Below are positions 1 to 7,966 of a DNA stretch of 64,000 bases, one piece after another. The notes under the pieces are model-generated. The model worked only from the letters and a program-made list of their open reading frames with translations. It made no database searches and was not told the origin of the DNA. Source of the DNA: WRGA01 sp031553395. Lineage in GTDB: Bacteria; Bacteroidota; Bacteroidia; Bacteroidales; WRGA01. Both the position numbers and the translations under genes were made by a program. Within the stretch, counting starts at the first letter, position 1. Each line of letters opens with the position of its first letter. Location of the stretch: NCBI GenBank assembly GCA_031553395.1, contig JAVBLR010000011.1:186001-250000 (forward strand), in the 5' to 3' direction.

Positions 1-255
1 ATAATTAATAGGTGAAGGTTGTGTATTTGCATCCTGTTGCAATTTGGCAACATTATGGTCGGCCACATTCAACATATTCTGGTAATTGCCCAATGGCGCC
101 GTATAAGTATCACTCAGGCCTAATACACAGTTAGCATACTTAATAATGTTGTATGATTTCTTTGAGTCTTGAGCATAATCTTGAGCAAACGCATTAACGG
201 AAGCAAACAACATTACGACAACAAAAAATGAATGTTTTAAATTTCGAATAGTCAT
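1..255 (-). CDS. Exported protein of unknown function, C-terminus cut by window edge
   Basis: An open frame reads leftward from an ATG at 255 and runs off the window, leaving about 85 residues. It begins MTIRNLKHSFFVVV, a basic start and hydrophobic core, and ends the signal with VNAFAQ, so type I signal peptidase cleavage before the Gln is likely. The mature part seen (YAQDSKKSYNIIKYANCVLG) shows no recognisable domain. A minus-strand TAnnTTTG element at 352-359 would give a leader of about 90 bases. The product is probably periplasmic or outer-membrane; function cannot be called from this fragment. Confidence 0.7.
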   Translation of the reverse strand, partial: MTIRNLKHSFFVVVMLFASVNAFAQDYAQDSKKSYNIIKYANCVLGLSDTYTAPLGNYQNMLNVADHNVAKLQQDANTQPSPINY

Positions 256-351
256 AATCCAACTGATTTTATTATAAATAGTTTAAAAATATCACAATAC
301 ATAAAGCATACATTCAACTTATAATGTATTTAAATTAAATCAAATACGCTG

Positions 352-359
352 CAAATCTA
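352..359 (-). promoter_or_regulatory. Bacteroidota -7 element (TAGATTTG)
   Basis: TAGATTTG reads on the minus strand and is followed by C, matching TAnnTTTG, about 97 bases before the exported protein's ATG. No clear -33 TTTG is present, so this is tentative. Confidence 0.3.
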
Positions 360-480
360 CAAATATTTAATTAGAATAGGTATCAATAAGGAATAAAAAA
401 ACAGTTACTAATGTTTATTTTTAGTATTATTTATTAAAAAAATCAATTCCACAAGTATAGAAACTATTTAGGTAAACAAA

Positions 481-512
481 AAAGCACTACTTATATCTCA
501 AAGTAGTGCTTT
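481..512 (-). terminator. Hairpin terminator behind clpC
   Basis: A perfect 12-bp stem (AAAGCACTACTT with AAGTAGTGCTTT) encloses an 8-base loop. T-rich sequence follows on the minus strand. It sits 30 bases past the clpC stop codon. Confidence 0.8.
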
Positions 513-541
513 TCACTAATATTTAATAAATACAAGGCATA

Positions 542-3085
542 TCATCCAGTGTATTCTGTTTGAGATTGTTTATTCTCAATTCGCATTTTGATTTTTTGTT
601 CTTCTTTATCAAAATCAACTACTATCGTATCACCCTCAGTCACCGTGGCTTTTATAATCATTTCTGCCATTTCGTCTTCCAAGTATTTTTGAATAGCTCT
701 TTTCAATGGCCTTGCACCAAACTGAACATCATATCCTTTACTTCCTATAAACTCTTTGGCTTCTTCACTCATTTCCATCTTGTAACCGATTTGTTCCAAT
801 CGTTTGTAGAAATCCTTCAGTTCCAAATCTATGATCCTATAAATAGATTCTTTTGATAATTGATCGAAGGTAACAATATCATCTATACGATTAATAAACT
901 CCGGAGCAAAAGCACGGTTCAACGCTTTTTGGATAACACTTCTTGAGAATTCTTTATCATTATCATCTTTCGGAGTACTAAATCCAACTCCTCTTCCAAA
1001 GTCCTTCAATTGGCGTGTTCCAATATTGGAGGTCATGATAATAATCGTATTTTTGAAGTCAATCCGTCTTCCCAAGCTGTCAGTCAAACGACCTTCATCC
1101 AATACTTGCAATAACAAGTTGAACACATCCGGATGCGCTTTTTCTATTTCATCCAATAATACTACCGAATATGGTTTACGACGTACTTTTTCAGTCAACT
1201 GGCCTCCTTCTTCATAACCAACATATCCGGGAGGTGCTCCTATCAAACGAGATACAGTGAATTTTTCCATATATTCACTCATATCTATACGAATAAGTGT
1301 ATCACTTGAATCGAACATAAACTCAGCTAACTTCTTTGCCAAATGGGTTTTTCCCACACCTGTCGGACCTAAAAATAAAAATGTTCCAATCGGTTTATTC
1401 GGGTCTTTTAATCCAATTCGGTTACGTTGAATAGCTCGAACCACTTTTTCAACAGCATCATCCTGACCGATTACTTTTGTTTTCAATTCTTCTTTCATCT
1501 GCAACAAACGCTGACCTTCGGCTTGAGCAACCCGTTGTACAGGCACACCCGACATCATTGCTACAACTTCTTCTACTTTTTCTTCATCAACCGTTTGACG
1601 ATTTTCCTGAATTTCAGTTTCCCAACGTTTTTTTGCAGCATCCAATTCATTGATATATTCTTTTTCTTTATCCCTGAAATTGGCTGCGACTTCGAAATTC
1701 TGAGATTTTACAGCTTTTAACTTTTCCTCTTTTGTTTCATCAATTAGTTTTTCAAGCTCTTCAATATGCTTAGGTACAACAATATTGGTTATATGCACAC
1801 GGGAACCCGCTTCATCTAATGCATCGATTGCTTTATCCGGAAAATTGCGGTCACTAATATATCTTTCTGTCAATTTGACACATGCCACTAACGCTTCTGG
1901 CGTATATATCACATTATGATGATCTTCATAACGTTCTTTGATATTTTTTAATATTTGCAACGTTTCTTCCGCAGTAGTAGGATCAACCATTACCTTTTGA
2001 AAACGTCTTTCCAGAGCTCCATCCTTTTCAATATTCTTCCGATATTCATCCAAAGTCGTAGCACCAATACATTGAATTTCACCCCTTGATAAAGCAGGCT
2101 TCAACATATTTGCTGCATCTAACGAACCAGCAGCTCCACCGGCACCTACAATTGTGTGGATTTCATCTATAAACAAGATAATATTCGGATTTTTAGACAA
2201 TTCGTTAAGAATTGCTTTAATACGCTCCTCAAATTGTCCACGATATTTTGTACCGGCAACAATAGAAGCCATATCCAAGGTTACAACGCGTTTATCAAAT
2301 AATACACGAGAAACCTTTTTTTGAATGATTCGTATTGCCAAACCCTCTACAATGGCTGATTTCCCAACACCTGGTTCACCAATTAGTACAGGATTGTTCT
2401 TTTTACGCCGGCTTAAAATTTGAGCCAACCGTTCGATTTCACGTTCTCTGCCGACAATAGGATCAAGTTTTCCTTCTTCGGCAGCTTTGGTCATATCAAA
2501 TCCGAAATTATCCAATACAGGCGTTTCATTCGGATTTTTCCCCGATGCTCCCGATGATTTAGAGCCTGCACTTCCTTTTCCGGAAAAATGGTCATCTTCG
2601 TCATCTTCATCATCGGTAAATCCTCCACCCATTGTAAAAGGATCTTCCTCCACATCCATATGTTGACCATTAAGTGTATCATTATAAGACTGGTAAGTAA
2701 CACCATCGTTTATCAATATTTCAGCAACAACATTTGATTCATCTTTCAATAATGCTAATACCACATGTTCTGCATCTACACTTTCACTTTTTTGCAACCT
2801 AGACTCCAACATACTCATTTTTAATATCTTATGAGTATACTTTGTAATAACAATTTCACTATTTGCCGATAGTACATTATTATTAACTTTAGATTCAATT
2901 GTATTTTTCAATTCAACCAAATCAATTCCCATCATCTTAAGTGTCTCTATAGCCTTCCCTTCCCCATCTCTTAAAATTCCAAGAAAAATATGTTCGGGAC
3001 CTATATAATTGTTTTGTAACCGTTCCGCCTCTTCGCGGCTATAAGAGATAACTTCCCTTACTTTCGGTGAAAAATGTCTGTTCAT
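542..3085 (-). CDS. clpC: ClpC, AAA+ unfoldase of the ClpCP protease
   Basis: Hexameric ATPase that unfolds proteins and feeds them to ClpP in the cytoplasm. The 847 residues show an N-terminal Clp repeat domain (about 1-150), then an acidic and Gly/Ser-rich linker (about 150-190). Next come AAA module 1 (GEPGVGKS at 236-243, LFIDEIH at 304-310), a UVR-like coiled segment (about 446-480) that separates ClpC from ClpA and ClpB, and AAA module 2 (GPTGVGKT at 573-580). A VGF tripeptide at 700-702 sits where ClpP-binding loops carry [LIVM]-G-[FL], so ClpP partnership is likely. No clpP or mcsB lies nearby. The ATG at 3085 follows an AAAGGA-like ribosome site. Confidence 0.95.
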   Translation of the reverse strand: MNRHFSPKVREVISYSREEAERLQNNYIGPEHIFLGILRDGEGKAIETLKMMGIDLVELKNTIESKVNNNVLSANSEIVITKYTHKILKMSMLESRLQKSESVDAEHVVLALLKDESNVVAEILINDGVTYQSYNDTLNGQHMDVEEDPFTMGGGFTDDEDDEDDHFSGKGSAGSKSSGASGKNPNETPVLDNFGFDMTKAAEEGKLDPIVGREREIERLAQILSRRKKNNPVLIGEPGVGKSAIVEGLAIRIIQKKVSRVLFDKRVVTLDMASIVAGTKYRGQFEERIKAILNELSKNPNIILFIDEIHTIVGAGGAAGSLDAANMLKPALSRGEIQCIGATTLDEYRKNIEKDGALERRFQKVMVDPTTAEETLQILKNIKERYEDHHNVIYTPEALVACVKLTERYISDRNFPDKAIDALDEAGSRVHITNIVVPKHIEELEKLIDETKEEKLKAVKSQNFEVAANFRDKEKEYINELDAAKKRWETEIQENRQTVDEEKVEEVVAMMSGVPVQRVAQAEGQRLLQMKEELKTKVIGQDDAVEKVVRAIQRNRIGLKDPNKPIGTFLFLGPTGVGKTHLAKKLAEFMFDSSDTLIRIDMSEYMEKFTVSRLIGAPPGYVGYEEGGQLTEKVRRKPYSVVLLDEIEKAHPDVFNLLLQVLDEGRLTDSLGRRIDFKNTIIIMTSNIGTRQLKDFGRGVGFSTPKDDNDKEFSRSVIQKALNRAFAPEFINRIDDIVTFDQLSKESIYRIIDLELKDFYKRLEQIGYKMEMSEEAKEFIGSKGYDVQFGARPLKRAIQKYLEDEMAEMIIKATVTEGDTIVVDFDKEEQKIKMRIENKQSQTEYTG

Positions 3086-3445
3086 ATGTTTTTCCTTTCT
3101 TTCTAATAAAAATATGTGCTATTCTATTTTGCACATATATACATCCAATCAAAAAATATGCCAAATTTATATCCAAAATATTATCTAAGAAAAACAAAAA
3201 ATATTTGATTTACTTAATACGGCTCATATTCAGCAATAAATACCTATATTATAATTTTTTTAAATTAAAAATAAACTTCCTTCTATAACTAGACAAAAAG
3301 TAAGCAGGTAATGTTTCAATTTTAATATATTTTACGAGCATTATATTTTAACAAAACAAATCAAAAAATGTTTGTATTTTGTTGTATAATTTTCACATAT
3401 TCTTAAAAACAGAATATATAAGGTATGTCAATGTTAACAAAAACG
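3086..3445. other. 360-bp AT-rich gap upstream of clpC
   Basis: No gene is visible. A minus-strand TAAATTTG at 3162-3169 fits TAnnTTTG and could be the clpC -7 element, with a leader of about 70 bases. The nearest TTTG (3195-3198) gives a 25-base spacer, longer than usual. No CtsR- or CIRCE-like repeat was seen. Confidence 0.4.
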
Positions 3446-4948
3446 TCACTTAATAATTCCCCTTTTAGTAACTGTTATTCCTGCCCCGAAAGTATTTCCG
3501 TCAAAAAAGTCACCGGTATTAAACCCTAAAGATAATTTAAAATCCAATCCTTTTATATGTGGATAACTATACATCAAATCAAGATTAGAGGTAAAACCAT
3601 CTCTAACTGAAATATATGGAACATAATAGCGTCCCCAGGTTTGACCGGTTGTTGCAAGCAAACGATATCCAAAATTTTGCATAAAATATCCCTCCATTCC
3701 TAAATGAAAAGAAATAATCCGGGAACTTTTAAATTCCAGGCTACCATTATGATTAAACTCTGGAGATAAAAAAAGTGGTGTTCCCAATGTACGTCCATAA
3801 TAAGAGCGGCCTTGAATATAATCCACATTATTATAATAATTATCATTTCCATTACCTTTGCTGCGTAAATCGGAATGTGCCTCATCCATCATTATGTTAA
3901 AATGAATCGGACCTGTTTGATTTTTTGTATAAATGTATTCAAAAACAACATTTGACAATAATTTTTTCTGAGATGATTTATACTGAATACCCAATAACAT
4001 ATCCCTGTAATTTTCAAAAACCATTCCCGAGCCATCATCAAAAAAATGATGTAAATATAAACTCAAAATATCTGAATCCTTTAATTTATAATCAAATTTA
4101 AAAAGATAGCTCCCAACCTGAGAACCTGCTACATACGCGCTATCAGCTCCGGAAGATCCACTGCTACCTTCTTTTGCTATCATTACCCGAAGAAAATCGT
4201 CAAATCCATGCGGTTGCTCTTGAATAATATATTCTCCGGTTGATTTTGAATACTGATAAAGAGTTCCGCCCCATTGAACCTGATGGTCCATTCCGAAGGT
4301 AAATTGCAATTTATTACTTTTATTAATATTCCCGAACCGGAAATAAATAGACTTATGATGCGCCAAAACACCTTTTGTATACGATTGATTGTTTGGAAAC
4401 GCCGTGTCTTCTTGCCAATTACCGTCCATATATTTTCCAACGGAAAAATCTCCTTTAATATACATATTCCCTTTGGTATATGGAACTAAAATAAAATCTG
4501 ACAAACTTCCTTTTATTTCAGGCATGGGACGGGCATTATTCGATAAATCAAAATCACCCGAACTTAAATTCTCGTCCAACAACGATGTATAATCTTCTTT
4601 TGCCCCAATATTCAATCTGAGGGTTTTCCAATTTAATTCTCCATAAGCCTGCTGTATCCACACTGTACTATAAGAATGAGGCGAAGAAGCGGCAATATCC
4701 AATCCCAAGTTAAATGACCAATCTTGATTTATTTGCTGGTCGTGAAAAATACCTCCTCTAACATAAAAATTATCAGCTTCGAGAGGCACCATTCCCCAAT
4801 TGTGGTAAAGCATCCAGAAAGGTGTATTATCTCCGGTTGCCAATGAGCCAAATAATTCCGACCTATATGTTGTTGTTGATTTTTTCTGGGAAAAAAGGAA
4901 TGTTGTAAAAAACATACACCCGACAAAAGTTAAAAATCGCATACTCAT
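3446..4948 (-). CDS. Capsule assembly Wzi-like outer-membrane beta-barrel
   Basis: Exported protein resembling the capsule-assembly Wzi family, outer-membrane barrels that in Enterobacteria help retain capsule on the cell surface. A signal peptide (RFLTFVGCMFFTTFLFSQ) is followed by alternating aromatic/polar strands, as in TPFWMLYHNWG, YGELNWKTLRLNIGAKE and HLGMEGYFMQNFGYRLLATTGQ. The frame is open up to 5011, but that would overlap the upstream lipoprotein. The ATG at 4948, four bases after that gene's stop, gives a proper signal peptide; ATG 4942 is also possible. About 500 residues, normal for the family. No capsule cluster is adjacent, so the role in capsule is an inference from family. 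Confidence 0.75.
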   Translation of the reverse strand: MSMRFLTFVGCMFFTTFLFSQKKSTTTYRSELFGSLATGDNTPFWMLYHNWGMVPLEADNFYVRGGIFHDQQINQDWSFNLGLDIAASSPHSYSTVWIQQAYGELNWKTLRLNIGAKEDYTSLLDENLSSGDFDLSNNARPMPEIKGSLSDFILVPYTKGNMYIKGDFSVGKYMDGNWQEDTAFPNNQSYTKGVLAHHKSIYFRFGNINKSNKLQFTFGMDHQVQWGGTLYQYSKSTGEYIIQEQPHGFDDFLRVMIAKEGSSGSSGADSAYVAGSQVGSYLFKFDYKLKDSDILSLYLHHFFDDGSGMVFENYRDMLLGIQYKSSQKKLLSNVVFEYIYTKNQTGPIHFNIMMDEAHSDLRSKGNGNDNYYNNVDYIQGRSYYGRTLGTPLFLSPEFNHNGSLEFKSSRIISFHLGMEGYFMQNFGYRLLATTGQTWGRYYVPYISVRDGFTSNLDLMYSYPHIKGLDFKLSLGFNTGDFFDGNTFGAGITVTKRGIIK

Positions 4949-4952
4949 TTTT

Positions 4953-5381
4953 TTAATGCTTTTTAAATGAATAGATTTTTCCTTCGGATGAAAGTACCAT
5001 ATTTTTGCCATCTATACTTTCTACCATAAAGGTGTTGTATAAATTATTCCATCCCGAAAGTTCCTTAAAATTATGGGTAATAATTTGATAATTACCGTCT
5101 GCATTTTTTGTAGTATCCATACTTATCAACAGTTGATTATCAGAAAGAACATTTACATATCCATATGAGATCCATGCTTCGTTTTCATTAACCAAAGTCG
5201 TAAAAGAAAATATACTCCCTCTTTGAAAACTATAAAATATAGTATCAACCTTGGTACTGACTCCATTTTCATCAACGGTTTTCAACTGCCATTGTCCGTT
5301 TATCTGATGTCCAATATCATCGGAACAGGAATAAACCCCAATGAAACATAACAATAAAACTAAAAATAAACCTTTTTTCAT
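4953..5381 (-). CDS. Small lipoprotein, lipocalin-like type
   Basis: 142 residues from ATG 5381. The N-terminus MKKGLFLVLLLCFIGVYSCSDD is a lipoprotein signal with the lipobox Cys in VYSCS. The rest has the short beta-strand pattern of Bacteroidota lipocalin-like lipoproteins (INGQWQLKTVD, GKIYSFKKH), but I cannot assign a named family firmly. An in-frame ATG at 5393 adds MLLY and is less likely. It is cotranscribed with the Wzi-like gene, whose start follows by four bases, so the two may act together at the outer membrane. A 13-bp terminal repeat of a possible small element begins 17 bases upstream. Confidence 0.7.
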   Translation of the reverse strand: MKKGLFLVLLLCFIGVYSCSDDIGHQINGQWQLKTVDENGVSTKVDTIFYSFQRGSIFSFTTLVNENEAWISYGYVNVLSDNQLLISMDTTKNADGNYQIITHNFKELSGWNNLYNTFMVESIDGKNMVLSSEGKIYSFKKH

Positions 5382-5397
5382 ATACAATAACATTGGC

Positions 5398-5617
5398 GTC
5401 CCATTAAAATCTGAAATAACTTTTTGAAGTATTTGAAATTTAGTTAGTTACAAGCGAATTTCTATCGCGACGATTTGAATTTATAAAAACTCTAAATTCC
5501 CATCGAACTGATATAGCTTATATGAAAGACTTTTATAACTATCTGAATTTCAAAATGACAAAAAACACTTTAGACCTAATGAGTCAACTTTTAATTATGT
5601 CCCAATTTTAATGGGAC
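5398..5617. repeat. 220-bp segment bounded by 13-bp inverted repeats
   Basis: GTCCCATTAAAAT at 5398-5410 is matched by its exact reverse complement at 5605-5617. The right copy also forms a local hairpin (TGTCCCA 5598-5604 with TGGGACA 5612-5618). The interior has no ORF. It could be a remnant of a small transposable element. I found no clear target duplication. Confidence 0.4.
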
Positions 5618-5690
5618 ACTAATGATACAATAATTTAATGCAAATGTACTATTTTTTGGATAAAATCAGTCATCAATCCAGCTGTACTTT

Positions 5691-6072
5691 AGGGCAACCG
5701 CATCAATATTATTACAAAAAAGAAAAAACATACACCTAAGTCTCTCTTTTCTTTATAGCCAATATAAATTGAGATACAGCCAAAACTCCGGTAGGAGTTT
5801 AATGTGGATAACCCCGAGCAAGTGTAACGCAGCTCGGGGTAAAAATACCCATTACACCCGGAACTCCGGTAGGAGTTCAACAAACAAGCCTCATTCGAGT
5901 GTGAAAAATTGAATTGAACCCCTACCGGGGTTCTGAATGATGGGGGGATTGCTTACCCCCAGCTGCACTTCGTTAGCTGGGGGTTATCCATGTAAAACTC
6001 CTACCGGAGTTCACGTTGGCATCTTTGATTGAGATTTTGCAAATCAATTTGAATTTTTGATGCGGTTGCCCT
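5691..6072. mobile_element. 382-bp palindromic MITE-like element
   Basis: Perfect 16-bp terminal inverted repeats (AGGGCAACCGCATCAA at 5691-5706 and its complement at 6057-6072) bound the element. It is flanked by 11-bp near-identical direct repeats, AGCTGTACTTT at 5680-5690 and AGCAGTACTTT at 6073-6083. The two halves are diverged inverted copies of each other. Each holds two small hairpins of the type AACTCC-GGTA-GGAGTT or AACCCC-TACC-GGGGTT and one larger hairpin (5811-5840; 5956-5983). There is no coding capacity, so a transposase would have to be supplied in trans. Confidence 0.75.
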
Positions 6073-6094
6073 AGCAGTACTTTAGCATAAGTTC

Positions 6095-6125
6095 TTTGCT
6101 TGATAATTATTTTAATGTAAATTTG
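6095..6125 (+). promoter_or_regulatory. Promoter of nnrDE (TTTG-N19-TAAATTTG)
   Basis: TTTG at 6095-6098, a 19-base spacer and TAAATTTG at 6118-6125 match the Bacteroidota sigma-ABfr promoter exactly. It argues for translation from ATG 6159 rather than from the upstream in-frame ATG at 6096. The neighbouring palindromic element ends just 12 bases before it. Confidence 0.75.
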
Positions 6126-6158
6126 TCAGGTAAAATAAAACCTATAAAAGTATTATAT

Positions 6159-7679
6159 ATGAAACTGTTTTCTACATCAGATATTCAAAAAATAGACAAA
6201 TATACGATTACTAACGAACCGATTTCTTCCATTGATTTGATGGAAAGAGCTGCAACAGAAGTAGTAAACGAAATTACTTCAAGATATGATGTTTCGCATA
6301 AAATATATATTTTTGCCGGTCCCGGGAATAATGGTGGAGATGCTTTAGTTGTTGCTCGCCTGTTATTAGGTAAATCGTATTCGGTATTTGTTTATTTATG
6401 TAATCCTTCGGGAAAGTTATCTCCTGATTGCAGAGTTAATAAAGATCGTTTATTAAAAGAACATACTAATAGCAACTTTACAGAAATTGTAAATGAATTT
6501 GCACCACCTAAATTAACTGAAAAAGACATTATTATCGACGGATTATTCGGTTCGGGTTTAAATAAACCATTAGAAGGTGGTTTTGCCGGACTTGTTCGCT
6601 ATATAAATGCTTCTTCGGCAAAAGTTATTTCCATTGATATTCCATCCGGAATGTTTGGAGAAGATAATTCCAACAAGTTTGAAGAACAAATAATTGTCGA
6701 AGCGGAACTAACTCTCACTTTTCAATTTCCTAAGATTGCTTTCTTTTTTGCCGAAAATAGTCCTTATTTTGGAGAAATAAAGATTCTTGAGATTGGCATA
6801 CATCCCGATGCCATAAGACAAACACATTCCAACATTTCTACTTTAGAAAAGGAAGACATCAGTAAATTATTAAAAAAAAGAGAGAAATTCTCCCATAAAG
6901 GAAATTACGGACAGGGGTTATTATTCGCAGGAAGTTTTGGAAAAATGGGAGCTGCCATATTATCTGCAACTGCGTGCTTGCGCTCTGGAATCGGACTACT
7001 AACCACGCATGTTCCCGAATGTGGAATAATACCTTTACAAACAGCCGTTCCCGAATCGATGGGTAGCATAGACCCTTTTGCCGAAACAATAACCACACTA
7101 CCTGAACTGAAACAGTTTTCTGCTTTTGGTGTTGGCCCTGGATTAGGCACATCCACACAAACTGCTGCTTTCTTAGAAAATTTATTAGCAACAACAGGAG
7201 AACATCCTATTGTAATAGATGCAGATGCACTGAATATCATTTCCACATGGCCGGTAATTGATAATGTATTTCCAAAAAATTGCATTATAACGCCTCATCC
7301 AAAAGAATTTGACCGATTGGCGGGTAAATCATCGACTTCCTATGAACGTTTTATAAAAGCACAAAACTTTGCAAAAAAGCATAAAGTGTTTGTCATTTTA
7401 AAAGGAGCTTATACAACTATCGCTTGCCCTTCAGGCGAATGTTTTTTCAATACCACCGGAAATCCGGGAATGGCAACAGCAGGAAGTGGAGATGTTCTCA
7501 CAGGCATTATTCTGGCACTATTAGCGCAAGAATATACTGTCAAAGAAGCTGCATTAATAGGGGTCTATCTCCATGGATTGGCAGGAGATTTAGCTTCGGA
7601 AGAAAAATCAGAAGAAAGCATGATAGCCCGGGACATTATTGACAAAATAGGCAATGCATTCAAATACTTGAAAAAGTAA
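6159..7679 (+). CDS. nnrDE: Bifunctional NAD(P)H-hydrate epimerase/dehydratase
   Basis: Repairs NADH and NADPH that have become hydrated: the N-terminal domain epimerises the hydrate and the C-terminal domain dehydrates it using ADP or ATP. In 506 residues the YjeF_N epimerase part shows AGPGNNGGDALVVARLL (53-69) and the ribokinase-like dehydratase part shows GPGLGT (326-331), DADALN (354-359), ITPHPKEF (377-384) and NPGMATAGSGDVLTG (435-449). The full-length fusion is usual in bacteria. ATG 6159 is chosen because the matching promoter lies at 6095-6125 and the product starts at the conserved MKLFSTSDIQKID. It stands alone, with a terminator behind it. Confidence 0.95.
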   Translation: MKLFSTSDIQKIDKYTITNEPISSIDLMERAATEVVNEITSRYDVSHKIYIFAGPGNNGGDALVVARLLLGKSYSVFVYLCNPSGKLSPDCRVNKDRLLKEHTNSNFTEIVNEFAPPKLTEKDIIIDGLFGSGLNKPLEGGFAGLVRYINASSAKVISIDIPSGMFGEDNSNKFEEQIIVEAELTLTFQFPKIAFFFAENSPYFGEIKILEIGIHPDAIRQTHSNISTLEKEDISKLLKKREKFSHKGNYGQGLLFAGSFGKMGAAILSATACLRSGIGLLTTHVPECGIIPLQTAVPESMGSIDPFAETITTLPELKQFSAFGVGPGLGTSTQTAAFLENLLATTGEHPIVIDADALNIISTWPVIDNVFPKNCIITPHPKEFDRLAGKSSTSYERFIKAQNFAKKHKVFVILKGAYTTIACPSGECFFNTTGNPGMATAGSGDVLTGIILALLAQEYTVKEAALIGVYLHGLAGDLASEEKSEESMIARDIIDKIGNAFKYLKK

Positions 7680-7723
7680 GAAGAATAGTATTTATGATTA
7701 AAAACATCAATTTATACAAAATA

Positions 7724-7752
7724 AAACCTCATTCTTTATTTGGATGAGGTTT
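7724..7752 (+). terminator. Terminator of nnrDE
   Basis: AAACCTCAT (7724-7732) pairs with ATGAGGTTT (7744-7752) around an 11-base loop, with AT-rich sequence and a short T-run after it. Confidence 0.65.
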
Positions 7753-7966
7753 ATATTTTTGGAATAAATTATATTTTCATACACTTTATACACGTAAAAA
7801 AGGTGTTTAAAAGCAATAAAACTCAAAAAACAGATTAAAAAACCCAATTTTGAATAGATTTAGTAGAAAAAGAATAATTTTTTTGGCAATATATTAGGTT
7901 TATTTGAATTCTTGTGTATAAATTTGCTATTGCAGATGAAAACTCAATCTTTAATTTAACTTTTGT

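Noticed and set aside
4949..5011. Earlier start for the Wzi-like gene at 5011
   Set aside because: It would overlap the upstream lipoprotein by about 60 bases and place 21 charged residues before the signal peptide.
5689..5883. 64-residue open frame on the minus strand
   Set aside because: It lies wholly inside the palindromic element and reads through its repeats; the translation repeats LNSYRS by virtue of the DNA repeat.
5691..6072. CRISPR array reading of the repeated AACTCC-GGTA-GGAGTT units
   Set aside because: Only four units, alternating orientation, irregular spacing, and bounded by terminal inverted repeats; no cas genes.
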